Made by a program: the position numbers and the translations under genes
Shown here: in pieces, positions 42,175-51,030 of the stretch
How positions within the stretch are numbered: position 1 is the stretch's first letter
Layout of the letters: every line of letters begins with the position of its first letter
From: Kalymmatonema hyalinum WJT4-NPBG1
Lineage (GTDB): Bacteria; Cyanobacteriota; Cyanobacteriia; Cyanobacteriales; Nostocaceae
Reading direction: 5' to 3'
Assembly (NCBI GenBank): GCA_019359075.1
Contig: JAHHIB010000054.1
Location: 1 to 60,336, forward strand
DNA: 60,336 bases
The notes under the pieces: generated by a model
Databases searched by the model: none
Told to the model about the DNA's origin: nothing
The model's input: only the letters and a program-made list of their open reading frames with translations

Positions 42175-44919
42175 CTGAAGTCGCCCGAACCGGAACGGGT
42201 AAAGCCAAATCCGCCACAAAATATTCCTCTCAGTGGTGCCGCTCAGTTTGTTGGGCGAGCGGACGAACTTGAAACTTTGCATCAGCAGTTGCAAAGAAAT
42301 GATCGGGTTGCGATTGTAGCGATCGCAGGCATGGGCGGGCTTGGCAAAACAGAACTGGCAATCCAGTATGCTAAACAATATGTTGAGTTCTATACTGGCG
42401 GGGTTTGTTGGTTACAAGCCAAGGAATTTAATTTGGATAAGCAGATTGTGGAATTCGTACAGATATATTTGAATACTTCAGTTCCACAAGAATTATTGAG
42501 CGAACCCATTACGACAGAACAAAAGATAGCTTGGTGTTGGCAGCACTGGCAACCACCAGGGCAGGTATTGTTAGTGTTAGATGATGTTATAGATTTGTCA
42601 AGTTGTCGAGAGATACTACCACGAGATAATCGGTTTCGAGTCCTAGTAACAACTCGGCTGCGACAGATTGATCCTAGTTTTTTCGAGCTATCCCTCGATG
42701 TATTATCACTTAAGGCGTCTTTAGAATTATTAACAGCACTAATTGGCAAGAATCGAATTAATTACCAACGAAACTTTGCAGAAGAGCTATGTAAATGGCT
42801 GGGTTGTCTACCTTTAGGCTTGGAGTTAATCGGACGGTATTTGGCAGAAGACCCCGATCTGTCTGTTGCAGAAATATTAAAACGATTGGAAACTCAACGA
42901 CTGCAAGATGAAGCAATAGAGTTAGATGAGCAACAGAGACGGAAAAATTATTCCTTAATGACTGCTCAAAGAAGTGTTAGAGCTGCATTTGAATTAAGTT
43001 GGGAGCAACTCACCTCATATGCATCTCAGGTTGCACAACTGTTGGGATTCTTCTCTCCCAATGTCATTCCTTGGGAACTGGTGGAGTCAACCGCTAAGCA
43101 ACTAAACTGGACTGAGCAAAATCTCAAAGATGCAAGAAAACAGCTTTACAAACTTCACTTAATTCAGCCAGCTGGTGAGGCCTGTTACAAAATTCATCCA
43201 TTGATTAAGGAGTTTCTAAAAGATAAGTCAACCAAATCAGAAAACGAAATTTTCAAAAAAGCGTTTATGGCATCTATAATGCCTGTTGATGACCAAACTA
43301 CTGAATCATCAACTAATCAACCATTTCCAGTTATAACTCCTGTTGTTCCTCCTAGTGAGACAGTATCCCCTACAGTTCCCGTAGAGCAGCCAAGTACTCC
43401 CCAAGCATCTTCTCTTCCTAGTTCATTTCCCCCACAGCTACCCGCATGGAGGGTTTTTTTAGTAAGAGGAATCTTCTTGGCAGCAATTGGAGCGTTCGCG
43501 CTTGTAATTGCTAAATTAATTTCACCACCACCACTTCCTAATAATTACTTCACTAGGGGAGAAGAACCTCTGATTAATCAAGGTATCAAATCAAACAATT
43601 TATTATGTCAACAAGCCTTTGAAAAAAAGAATCAGGGAATGCGAGCCTTTGCTAATAAGCAATTTTCACTTGCTGAAGAAAACTTTCAAGATGCCATCAA
43701 ATTATTTAAACAAACTAATTTTAAATGTTCTGTTGATCCAGAAACCCTGATTTTCCTCAATAATGCCAAAGCTAATAACCAAGGTAACCCTTTAACAATT
43801 GCAGCCATTGTTCCAATGAACGGTAGTGAGCAATTTAATAAGCTTTCCGAACAAATGCTACGTGGGGTTGCTCATGTTCAGGATAAGTTTAATCAAAGCA
43901 AAGGTATCCAAGGGCGGCTGTTGCAGGTCATAATTGCTAAGGATGACAATCAAGCAGAGAAAGGCAAACGAGTAGCCAAGCATCTTGGGGAGAATAACAT
44001 TCCAGGAGACACAAACTTCAGGGGTGAAGTCTTAGGGGTTGTTGGTCATTTTACCAGTGATGTCACTCTGCCTTCAGGAAAGGTTTATGAAAGTGAAAGA
44101 TTGGTTGCAGTTTCTCCCGTAAGTACCGCTGTTAGGCAGTCTAACTCCAGCCCATCTGGCTATAAATTTGATTTAAGTCCATACGTTTTCCGCACTGCTC
44201 CTACTGACTCGGTTGCAGTTGAAAAGTTATTTCAATATTCTCAGATAATCCCAGGTTCTGGACAACCAGCTATTATTTACAACTCTGAACAGTTATATAG
44301 CTTATCTCTTAAAGAGGAATTTGAGAGAAAGTTTGGTTCCAAACGGGTGATTTCCTGTGATTTATCCCCCAAATCGAGTGTAGACACATGTATCAGTCAA
44401 ACTAAAAACGCAAAGTTTCGGATGCTGGATCTTGGTTCTGGAAGAACTACAGAAGTTTTATTAGCTATTGAGCGTAATCGAAATAAACTACCTTTATTAG
44501 GTGGAGATGCTTTGTACAGTGACGATAAATTACCTTCCGACTTCGGTGATAGATCTGAAAATATGGTCTTAGCTGTAGCTTCTCATATAGAACTCTTTTC
44601 CAAGTCGTTTAAGGAAGAATCTAAAACACTTTGGGGAACTCAATATGTGGGTTGGCGCACTGCTTCAGCATATGATGCATCTGGTGCAATTGTGGAAGGA
44701 CTGAGGAAAAATCCTACTCGTAGTGGGCTATTTGATGCCTTATCATCTCGTGATTTTTCAGCCGAAGGTGCTACAGCCAAAGTACAATTTGATGAGTTAC
44801 ATGATCGCAAAATTGCTCCCGAAGATAATCATAAGATCGGCGTTTTAGTTCAAGTTAAAAAACAGTGTATACCTAACGATAAAAAAATGTACAGATTTTG
44901 TCTTCTAAAAGGTTATTAA
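42175..44919 (+). CDS. NB-ARC STAND receptor with TM and periplasmic ligand-binding domain
   Basis: The frame is open from 42175. Coding similarity already starts before the first ATG (42277): AAQFVGRADELETLHQQL is the normal NB-ARC entry. From that ATG, 880 residues follow: Walker A AGMGGLGKT (17-25), Walker B LLVLDDVIDL (98-107), a winged-helix region to about 330, a Pro/Ser linker, one membrane helix at about 390-412 (FLVRGIFLAAIGAFALVIAK), then from about 505 a LIVBP/ABC-type substrate-binding domain (TIAAIVPMNGSEQFNKLSEQ; GVVGHFTSDVTLPSGKVYES). This gives a cytosolic STAND switch with an extracytoplasmic sensor. No natural start lies between the TGA and the FVGR motif. Confidence 0.8.
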   Translation: MKSPEPERVKPNPPQNIPLSGAAQFVGRADELETLHQQLQRNDRVAIVAIAGMGGLGKTELAIQYAKQYVEFYTGGVCWLQAKEFNLDKQIVEFVQIYLNTSVPQELLSEPITTEQKIAWCWQHWQPPGQVLLVLDDVIDLSSCREILPRDNRFRVLVTTRLRQIDPSFFELSLDVLSLKASLELLTALIGKNRINYQRNFAEELCKWLGCLPLGLELIGRYLAEDPDLSVAEILKRLETQRLQDEAIELDEQQRRKNYSLMTAQRSVRAAFELSWEQLTSYASQVAQLLGFFSPNVIPWELVESTAKQLNWTEQNLKDARKQLYKLHLIQPAGEACYKIHPLIKEFLKDKSTKSENEIFKKAFMASIMPVDDQTTESSTNQPFPVITPVVPPSETVSPTVPVEQPSTPQASSLPSSFPPQLPAWRVFLVRGIFLAAIGAFALVIAKLISPPPLPNNYFTRGEEPLINQGIKSNNLLCQQAFEKKNQGMRAFANKQFSLAEENFQDAIKLFKQTNFKCSVDPETLIFLNNAKANNQGNPLTIAAIVPMNGSEQFNKLSEQMLRGVAHVQDKFNQSKGIQGRLLQVIIAKDDNQAEKGKRVAKHLGENNIPGDTNFRGEVLGVVGHFTSDVTLPSGKVYESERLVAVSPVSTAVRQSNSSPSGYKFDLSPYVFRTAPTDSVAVEKLFQYSQIIPGSGQPAIIYNSEQLYSLSLKEEFERKFGSKRVISCDLSPKSSVDTCISQTKNAKFRMLDLGSGRTTEVLLAIERNRNKLPLLGGDALYSDDKLPSDFGDRSENMVLAVASHIELFSKSFKEESKTLWGTQYVGWRTASAYDASGAIVEGLRKNPTRSGLFDALSSRDFSAEGATAKVQFDELHDRKIAPEDNHKIGVLVQVKKQCIPNDKKMYRFCLLKGY

Positions 44920-44951
44920 AGAAGCTAAAGTTACTTGTAAGCCTACTTCCG

Positions 44952-45230
44952 TTAATCGAGCCTCTTCAAAGTAATGTCAATCACAATTTGACTACAATAT
45001 CTGAATAATGGAGAACGGTATTGGTTCGTATTTAGCAGAGCGGTAAAGACTATGCCATTTTGGTCAGTTAGCTCAATCTCGACTTTTTTATTTGATGTTG
45101 GTTTGGCTGTTGGCAATGAGCTGCTAAATTTGATCGTCACCTCGCTTCTTGCTTCCATAAATAATCTTCGGACAATCGTAAAACTGTGTTTCTCGCTCCT
45201 GATTTTATCAAACTTAATGTTGACTAGCAT
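44952..45230 (-). CDS. hypothetical protein (92 aa), tentative
   Basis: A 92-residue frame, convergent with the STAND receptor gene. An internal ATG (45158, MEARSEVTIKF) is an alternative start. Strand-like pieces (KKVEIELTDQNGIVFTALLN) make it more protein-like than the opposite-strand frame here. No family recognised and no ribosome binding site obvious. Confidence 0.4.
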   Translation of the reverse strand: MLVNIKFDKIRSEKHSFTIVRRLFMEARSEVTIKFSSSLPTAKPTSNKKVEIELTDQNGIVFTALLNTNQYRSPLFRYCSQIVIDITLKRLD

Positions 45231-45266
45231 TTAGTACAGAGTTACTAAATCATCCAGTTTGAACTC

Positions 45267-45298
45267 AAATACCAACTTTTAACCGATTGTTGGTATTT
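45267..45298. repeat. att-like inverted repeat, left copy
   Basis: AAATACCAAC (45267-45276) and GTTGGTATTT (45289-45298) are perfect 10-bp inverted arms around a 12-bp centre. Bases 45267-45295 recur exactly, inverted, at 51530-51558. Both copies lie just upstream of the 5' end of a tyrosine integrase relic. They could be recombination core sites or the integrase operator. Confidence 0.75.
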
Positions 45299-45357
45299 CA
45301 ACCAAAATATGCGATAAACTCCTTTTTAGGATGATATACATTTCGAGAGCTTTGCGT

Positions 45358-45598
45358 ATGTCTGCAATCAACGTAAAGGAAGACCCCAACTATCGAAAGT
45401 GGTAAAATTGAAAATGTTGACCCTGACTCACAAAAACGAAAGCCCCCTAATCAACGCAGATATAGTGAAGTGCGCTTCCGCGAGCATCTGTTACCAAAAG
45501 AGGTGGATGCCATAATGAAAGCTATTAGAAAGCACAACAGTCTCGGAACTTTTTCACCAGATTTGACTAAAATTGAGAACTTTTTGACGTCAAAATAA
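45358..45598 (+). pseudogene. tyrosine integrase 5' fragment, left copy
   Basis: ATG at 45358 begins MSAINVKEDPN. One base is off-frame soon after, and the open frame 45377-45598 then reads SGKIENVDPDSQKRKPPNQ followed by REHLLPKEVDAIMKAIRKHN, the N-terminal part of a tyrosine recombinase. The sequence diverges after KHN and ends at a TAA. It matches 51000-51464 on the other strand. Confidence 0.75.
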
Positions 45599-45936
45599 GT
45601 AAAAAATTAAATAAGTTCCACATCCAAATTTATTATTGGAATTTTCAGTAGACCGAAAAGTGCTGCGATACGCCTCTGGCGTCTGCGCTCCGCGCAATCG
45701 TTTTGAGGTAGTGTCCTGTGACATCTGATTTTTGCCCAAAAAACCGTATTGTTCAATCAATATACATCATGTCTTTTTTGTCAACCATCATTGCTTGACC
45801 AACGCTCTAGGGGTAAGCATCTGATTTTTGGAAAAAAAAGAGTTTAATCCGGAATGACGCGGCTTTATCTTGTAGCTCCCCACATACCAACAAATTTTAG
45901 ATTTTGTGAGAAATACGGGTTAACGGGAGAGTTTAT
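45599..45936. other. spacer with dispersed repeat copy
   Basis: No gene. It contains TTTTCAGTAGACCGAAAAGT at 45642-45661 (one of four copies in the window) and a GCGATACGCCTCTGGCGTC-type palindromic repeat common in cyanobacteria. Two ATCTGATTTTTG motifs lie about 100 bp apart (near 45726 and 45821). Confidence 0.5.
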
Positions 45937-46083
45937 ATGAAACCTAGCTGGAAGTTGGCGTTATCTGTTCTTTTTATCTTATTCCTTGCATCTAATTGTA
46001 ACTCCAATACGTCTGTCAGATCTTCTCATAGCAATTGGCATCCTGATGATAGCGTTGGAAATGTTGTTAATTATGATTATTGA
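45937..46083 (+). CDS. small putative lipoprotein (48 aa)
   Basis: A 48-residue frame with GGGAGA upstream. MKPSWKLALSVLFILFLASN is a classic signal sequence followed by C21; the residue before the cysteine is N rather than G/A/S, so the lipobox is imperfect. The mature part is about 28 residues, Ser/Asn-rich. It lies 120 bp before the TPR-CHAT gene, on the same strand, inside the integrase-flanked island, so it might be part of that system. Confidence 0.55.
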   Translation: MKPSWKLALSVLFILFLASNCNSNTSVRSSHSNWHPDDSVGNVVNYDY

Positions 46084-46207
46084 TCGCTTAAGTGCATAAA
46101 CTTAGAAGTCAAAGTTGGCAAATTATAGATGATAATTTCCAAAGAATAAAGTCGAGACCCACTGAAGCATAAAACAATAGCTGTACAAACTTTAAAATAG
46201 CAAGGTG

Positions 46208-48610
46208 ATGAGGATGGGGCTAATTAACTCAAAAGCCGAAGCAGACCGACTTGTTCTGCAAGCAATTCAGCAGTATGAAAGCAACGAATTTGAAGCTTCT
46301 ATAGAGTCTTGGCAACAGGCACGGAATCTCTATTGGCAAATCAAAGATCACCAGAAGGAGAAACTAGCTTCGGAAATCTTGCCTGGTGTTTACTTGTCCT
46401 TGGGTTCTAAACATTATAAAAGCAGTGAATTTGAATCCGCCATAAAGTCTTGGCAACAGGCACAGAATTTATATCAGCAGACTAAAGATTATAAGTCTGA
46501 AGGTAAAGTTGTAGGATTATTAGCAAATGCTTACTACTCTCTAGGAGACTATGTTAAGGCGATTGAGTTCTTAAAGCAGAGTCTGGAGTTAGCAATTGAA
46601 CACAAAGATCTCAAGTGGGAGGCTGCGGCATTAGGAGATATTGGAAACACTTACCAACTAATTGGAAACTATGATCAGGCGATAAAGTACTATGAGCAGA
46701 GTTTACAGAAGGCACAGAAAATTTATGCCGATCCAGAGAAGTGGAAAGCTTTAGCAGGTTTGGGCGGAGTTTACCGTTATTTGGGAGACTATGAAAAATC
46801 GATTCAGTATCTTGAGCAGAGCTTAGACGTTGTACAGAAACTTCAAGAGCGTGAAGGTGAAGAGATAGTTCTGGGTAATTTGGGTACTACCTATACTGCT
46901 AAAGGAGATGTGCGTCGTGGAGTCAAGTACTATGAGCAAGCATTAGATATTGCCCGTGCAATCAAAGATCGGTATGGCGAAGGGAAAATTTTAGGAAATC
47001 TGGGTATTGCTTATGATTTCCTCAGAAACTATAACAAAGCGATTGAGTTACATAATCAACGTTTAACCATAGCCCGTGAAGTTGGTGATGCTGCTGGAGA
47101 AGCAACATCTTTGGGGAATTTGGGGCAGGCTCTTTTTAAATCTGGTGATTTGGTGGCAGCAACAAGAACTCTGTACGATGCACTTAAAGTTCTAGAAACT
47201 CTGCGAACAAAACTAGATGATATCAATAAAGTATCAATTCTTGATAAGCACGCCATCAATAAAGTATCAATTCTTGATAAGCACGCCAATCCATATCGCA
47301 CTTTACAAGAGGTTTTAATTGCCCAGAATCAAACTAATGCTGCTTTAGTAGTTTCTGAACGGGGTCGCGCCCGTGCGTTTTTAGAGTTGTTGCTTGAACG
47401 TTTATCTGCCAAATTAGCCAAGACCACTGATGAATTGTCCCCTACCTTTAATAAGATTCAACAAATTGCTCAAGAGCAAAATTCCACACTTGTTGAATAC
47501 TCCATTATTTATGATAATTATGAGATTGAAGGCAAAAACCAAACTCAAGAGTCAAAACTCTTAATTTGGGTCATTCATGCCAGTAGTGAAATTGCCTTTT
47601 GCCAAGTTGACCTCAAACCACTGTGGCAGCAGCAAAATACCTCACTAACAAACTTAGTTATCCAAGCCCGTGTATCGCTGGGAGTAGAGCAAACTCCGCA
47701 GCATAATGAAGTATCCTACTATTTAACTTCCTCACAAGCCATTAGACCAATAAATAAACCACTGCGGCAGCTGCATCAATACCTAATCGAACCCATCGCT
47801 AACCTTCTGCCATCTGACCCCAACGCTTCTATCATCTTTATTCCAAAAGACCATCTATTCCTGGTTCCCTTCCCTGCGCTACAAGACGACCAGGGCAGAT
47901 TTTTAATTGAACAACATACTATTCTGACCTCTCCCTCAATCCAGGTGTTAGATTTTACACGCCAGCAAAAAGAAAGAGTGAGGGCAAATAGCTTAAATGC
48001 TTTGGTGGTAGGAAATCCAACCATGCCAAAAATTACCTCAGAGGAAAAGCCATTAATGCCTTTACCAGGAGCAGAAGAAGAGGCAAAAGCCATTGCTCAG
48101 TTACTAAGTACTCAAGCAATCATCGGCGCTCAAGCTACTAAGGTAGACATTGTGCGACAGATGCCCAAAGCACGTCTGATTCATCTTGCTACTCACGGGT
48201 TATTAGATGATTTCAAACAGTTGGGTGTACCAGGTGCTATAGCCCTAGCTCCATCCGCTGATGATAAAAATGGTTTCCTCACAGCAGGAGAAATTTTGGA
48301 CATGAAGCTTAACGCTGAACTCGTTGTCCTTAGTGCTTGTAGTAGCGGTCAGGGCAAAATCACGGGCGATGGTGTTATTGGTCTGTCGCGTTGTTTGTTT
48401 ACTGCTGGTGTCCCCAGTGTAATTGTATCGTTGTGGGTTGTAGGAGATAAGTCAACCCAGTTCCTGATGACCGAGTTTTATCAAAATTTACAGCAGGGGA
48501 TGAATAAGGCTCAAGCTCTACGTCAAGCGATGCTCGCCAGTCTGAAAACTAGAAAATATCGCCAACCTCAAAGTTGGGCAGCATTTACTCTGATTGGGGA
48601 AGCCGAGTAA
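46208..48610 (+). CDS. TPR-CHAT caspase-like protease
   Basis: About 800 residues; starts at ATG 46208 with GTG 46205 as an alternative. Residues 10-330 hold about eight TPRs (for example GDIGNTYQLIGNYDQAIKYY). Residues 500-800 are the CHAT peptidase with H664 in HLATHG and C712 in VLSACSSG (numbered from the GTG start). CHAT proteases in conflict systems cleave a partner once the TPR region senses a trigger (known for TPR-CHAT of type III-E CRISPR). A 33-bp exact tandem duplication (47222-47287) doubles INKVSILDKHA just before the linker. The next two genes probably encode its partners. Confidence 0.9.
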   Translation: MRMGLINSKAEADRLVLQAIQQYESNEFEASIESWQQARNLYWQIKDHQKEKLASEILPGVYLSLGSKHYKSSEFESAIKSWQQAQNLYQQTKDYKSEGKVVGLLANAYYSLGDYVKAIEFLKQSLELAIEHKDLKWEAAALGDIGNTYQLIGNYDQAIKYYEQSLQKAQKIYADPEKWKALAGLGGVYRYLGDYEKSIQYLEQSLDVVQKLQEREGEEIVLGNLGTTYTAKGDVRRGVKYYEQALDIARAIKDRYGEGKILGNLGIAYDFLRNYNKAIELHNQRLTIAREVGDAAGEATSLGNLGQALFKSGDLVAATRTLYDALKVLETLRTKLDDINKVSILDKHAINKVSILDKHANPYRTLQEVLIAQNQTNAALVVSERGRARAFLELLLERLSAKLAKTTDELSPTFNKIQQIAQEQNSTLVEYSIIYDNYEIEGKNQTQESKLLIWVIHASSEIAFCQVDLKPLWQQQNTSLTNLVIQARVSLGVEQTPQHNEVSYYLTSSQAIRPINKPLRQLHQYLIEPIANLLPSDPNASIIFIPKDHLFLVPFPALQDDQGRFLIEQHTILTSPSIQVLDFTRQQKERVRANSLNALVVGNPTMPKITSEEKPLMPLPGAEEEAKAIAQLLSTQAIIGAQATKVDIVRQMPKARLIHLATHGLLDDFKQLGVPGAIALAPSADDKNGFLTAGEILDMKLNAELVVLSACSSGQGKITGDGVIGLSRCLFTAGVPSVIVSLWVVGDKSTQFLMTEFYQNLQQGMNKAQALRQAMLASLKTRKYRQPQSWAAFTLIGEAE
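47222..47287 (+). repeat. exact 33-bp tandem duplication inside CHAT gene
   Basis: Bases 47222-47254 are repeated exactly at 47255-47287, adding 11 residues in frame between TPR and CHAT regions. Exact identity implies a recent slippage event. Confidence 0.9.
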
Positions 48611-48654
48611 AATTTTTGCAGCCGATCGTCGTACTTTTGAAAATCTTATTTACT

Positions 48655-48999
48655 ATGTCACACATTCTCGAAACTGCGCCATCTCAAATTTTGATAGAAG
48701 CATTTACTGATATATTAGAAGACCCTTTCTTATTAGAACCTAACGAAGCATCGGCTGTGTGGGATGTCATCAATAACCTACCCGATGATGTAAATGCGAT
48801 TGCTCTCACTCTAAAAGCTTGGTGTCAAGAGCAACCCGAAATTCTTGAAATACTGAAGGATAAACTCAGTTCCCGCCGCCGGGGACCAGCTGAGGAAGTT
48901 CCTGCGGCTAAACCAGAAGATTACAAAACATTACTAAAAAATAAAATGCGACAGAGCTTCCCTGAAATTACTGAAAAAAAGTCAGGAGCTAAACAATGA
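48655..48999 (+). CDS. small partner protein of CHAT system (114 aa)
   Basis: Start set at 48655 (MSHILETAPSQILIEAF), 44 bp after the CHAT stop; a longer frame would overlap the CHAT gene. Residues 1-70 form a helical bundle-like domain (SQILIEAFTDILEDPFLLEP), which may be an adaptor/effector-associated domain; the tail is basic and disordered. Its stop overlaps the ATG of the membrane protein gene (ATGA, 48996-48999), so the two are translated together. It could link protease to effector, or inhibit it. Confidence 0.7.
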   Translation: MSHILETAPSQILIEAFTDILEDPFLLEPNEASAVWDVINNLPDDVNAIALTLKAWCQEQPEILEILKDKLSSRRRGPAEEVPAAKPEDYKTLLKNKMRQSFPEITEKKSGAKQ

Positions 49000-50621
49000 A
49001 TACAACACCCACAGGTTGGAAAGTTCAGGCTCCCAGTGTTACTCTCTTTGCCTTTCATCTACGTAACGATATTACCAAAGGCAACGAACGAGTGGTGGAC
49101 AAGGCTGATGATCTGTGGGAACAATGCGTTGCCCTTGGCGAACAACGCAATATTTTAATCCTCAAATGTCTGAAAACAAAACACCGTAGCTACACTTATA
49201 ACAACGAAGACTGTCAATACAACTACACTCCAGCCAAAGAAGATAAAGAGGCTACAGAAGCTGAGAAACCTTATTTATATGACTGGCTAGAACTGGTGAG
49301 GAAAGACCCCTCATCAGACAAAGCCCGTCAACTGTGTTTTCACTCTAACTCAGAGGAAAATGGTCTTTTTGTGAGTGGTGAAATTTACCCACTACGAATT
49401 CATGATACCTATGCTGTTGACCTGACACTACGTTACCGAGAAATTGTAGACATTGCTCAACTCAGTCAACTCAATCCCACTGACAAAATCCAAGCTTCTA
49501 TCGGACAAACGCTGCTTCTATTTGCAAAGCCATTCAATGTCCCAGAGTCAGCATATCAAGATTTTGCCAATCAGTGTGTCGCTGCTTTATTGCATCAAAC
49601 AGCACAGTATCTCAAGCCAAGAGCGAGCGGGCAACTGTTTGGTAGTCCAATTTTTGAGTATGATAACGACAACTCTGACCCCAGAGAACGCTGTCACATT
49701 TTGGTGTGGTTAAACTGTCATGAAAAAACTTTAAGTTGCATCGGGCAAACAGAAGCATACCATGCCTTGCTGAATCTGTTGTGTTGCCGTAGCAAAATTC
49801 TTTATGCCTATCACCAGTCCCGCCAGTGCGATCGCAATGCACAGCAAATATACACTGAATTGGAGGAGCAAATCAACACGTTGGCTACTTCATTACAACA
49901 GGAACTAGAAACACTCAAGCAATGGCTGAAGCAGACCCCGTTAAAGATGCTTAAATATAATAAGTGGCTACGCGATATACAAGACCACCAAAACACTATC
50001 GTTATTAACACCGAGAACTACCGTTCACGGCTGGAAAAGATTACAGCATCAAGCTTAGAGAAAGATGATTGCTCGTTTTTACATAACTTTATTAATCTTA
50101 GTTGCAAGCAGTTTCAAGAGCAGATTTCAATAGACTTGCGCTACTTAACTCCTGCTCAAGGGCTATTTCAACAGATGATTGACACAGTTCAAGGCATTGT
50201 ACAAATTGAAGCTGAAGAACAAGCACAAGCGCGGGAGCAGTATGATAAGGAACGCGATCGCAACCTACAAATTAATATTGCCGCAGTGGGTGTAGGTATA
50301 GGAGCTGCTGGAGTTATTGGCAGTTCCTTTCAATACTTGATTAAGCCAGAACCGGAAAATTACAAAATTCTCCTCCAACCACCTTTTATCTCCTCCTCTA
50401 TCCATCCTTTTACCTTGGTAGTGCTAACAAGCCTTGTTTTAGGTTTAATAGGTGCCGGCATTACCAAGGTTTTAACGATGCTCATCCCGCCACGCAGAAA
50501 CAAGAGGGCAAAACTGAAAGGTAGCAATACCAACAAGCTTCTAAAGCCAGCCACTACTCCTGTTATAAAACAAGTGACAGAAGCACAATCAAAGAAGGGA
50601 GATGTGACTTTCTCTCAATAA
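48996..50621 (+). CDS. two-TM membrane protein, CorA-like architecture
   Basis: A 541-residue protein. Residues 1-270 form an unknown globular region. Residues 280-425 are long helices ending in a charged stalk (EAEEQAQAREQYDKERDR). Two membrane helices follow at about 427-447 (NIAAVGVGIGAAGVIGSSF) and 472-497 (FTLVVLTSLVLGLIGAGITK), then a basic tail. A long helix leading into two TM helices recalls CorA channels, but the GMN signature is absent. Coupled to the 114-residue gene and 0.4 kb downstream of the CHAT protease, it is a plausible cleavage-activated pore or membrane effector (inference). Confidence 0.7.
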   Translation: MNTTPTGWKVQAPSVTLFAFHLRNDITKGNERVVDKADDLWEQCVALGEQRNILILKCLKTKHRSYTYNNEDCQYNYTPAKEDKEATEAEKPYLYDWLELVRKDPSSDKARQLCFHSNSEENGLFVSGEIYPLRIHDTYAVDLTLRYREIVDIAQLSQLNPTDKIQASIGQTLLLFAKPFNVPESAYQDFANQCVAALLHQTAQYLKPRASGQLFGSPIFEYDNDNSDPRERCHILVWLNCHEKTLSCIGQTEAYHALLNLLCCRSKILYAYHQSRQCDRNAQQIYTELEEQINTLATSLQQELETLKQWLKQTPLKMLKYNKWLRDIQDHQNTIVINTENYRSRLEKITASSLEKDDCSFLHNFINLSCKQFQEQISIDLRYLTPAQGLFQQMIDTVQGIVQIEAEEQAQAREQYDKERDRNLQINIAAVGVGIGAAGVIGSSFQYLIKPEPENYKILLQPPFISSSIHPFTLVVLTSLVLGLIGAGITKVLTMLIPPRRNKRAKLKGSNTNKLLKPATTPVIKQVTEAQSKKGDVTFSQ

Positions 50622-50684
50622 ATGTAAAGCAATTTAAATATACATATTTTAAGTAACTGTCGAATGGCAGCTAAACAAAGGTGT

Positions 50685-50790
50685 GAATTTCGGATTATTT
50701 GGCACTAATTCTTCAGCGATAAATGGCACCTTTAACAGTGAAAAGTATTTATCTGTTTAAACAAGAGTGTCAAATAATTCTAAAAAATTG
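50685..50790 (-). repeat. dispersed ~100-bp mini-element, copy B
   Basis: Inverted relative to copy A at 378-478. Its ends, TTTCGGATTATTTGGCAC (50689-50706) and GTGTCAAATAATTCTAAAA (50767-50785), are imperfect inverted repeats of each other. It lies just after the membrane protein gene. Confidence 0.6.
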
Positions 50791-51030
50791 GTGCCCTGAA
50801 GGGGTGACAAAGAGGCTACAAAGCAGATTGTATAAGAGCCATAGCACGTAAACCTTTCTGAAAATAGGGAGTTTACCGGGCTTTAAACGCATGAACTCAT
50901 GAGCTAAATCAGCCCAAAACTCGAGTGCACCTACCCATAACTGACCATATAAACCAACCCAAAAGGCGCTATGTCGGCGGTGTAATCGCTTTAATTCCTT
51001 CAGACGACCAAGATATTTTTGTAAGCCCAT
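50770..51030 (-). CDS. doubtful small reading frame (86 aa)
   Basis: An 86-residue frame that begins inside the integrase relic and ends inside mini-element copy B. It has one hydrophobic stretch (KVYVLWLLYNLLCSLFV). No family and no clear ribosome binding site; it may be spurious or the scar of the rearrangement that truncated the integrase. Confidence 0.25.
   Translation of the reverse strand: MGLQKYLGRLKELKRLHRRHSAFWVGLYGQLWVGALEFWADLAHEFMRLKPGKLPIFRKVYVLWLLYNLLCSLFVTPSGHQFFRII

Noticed and set aside
45052-45234. Plus-strand frame of 60 codons opposite 44952-45230
   Set aside because: Hydrophobic, low-complexity translation without a ribosome binding site; the minus-strand frame is slightly more protein-like, though also uncertain.
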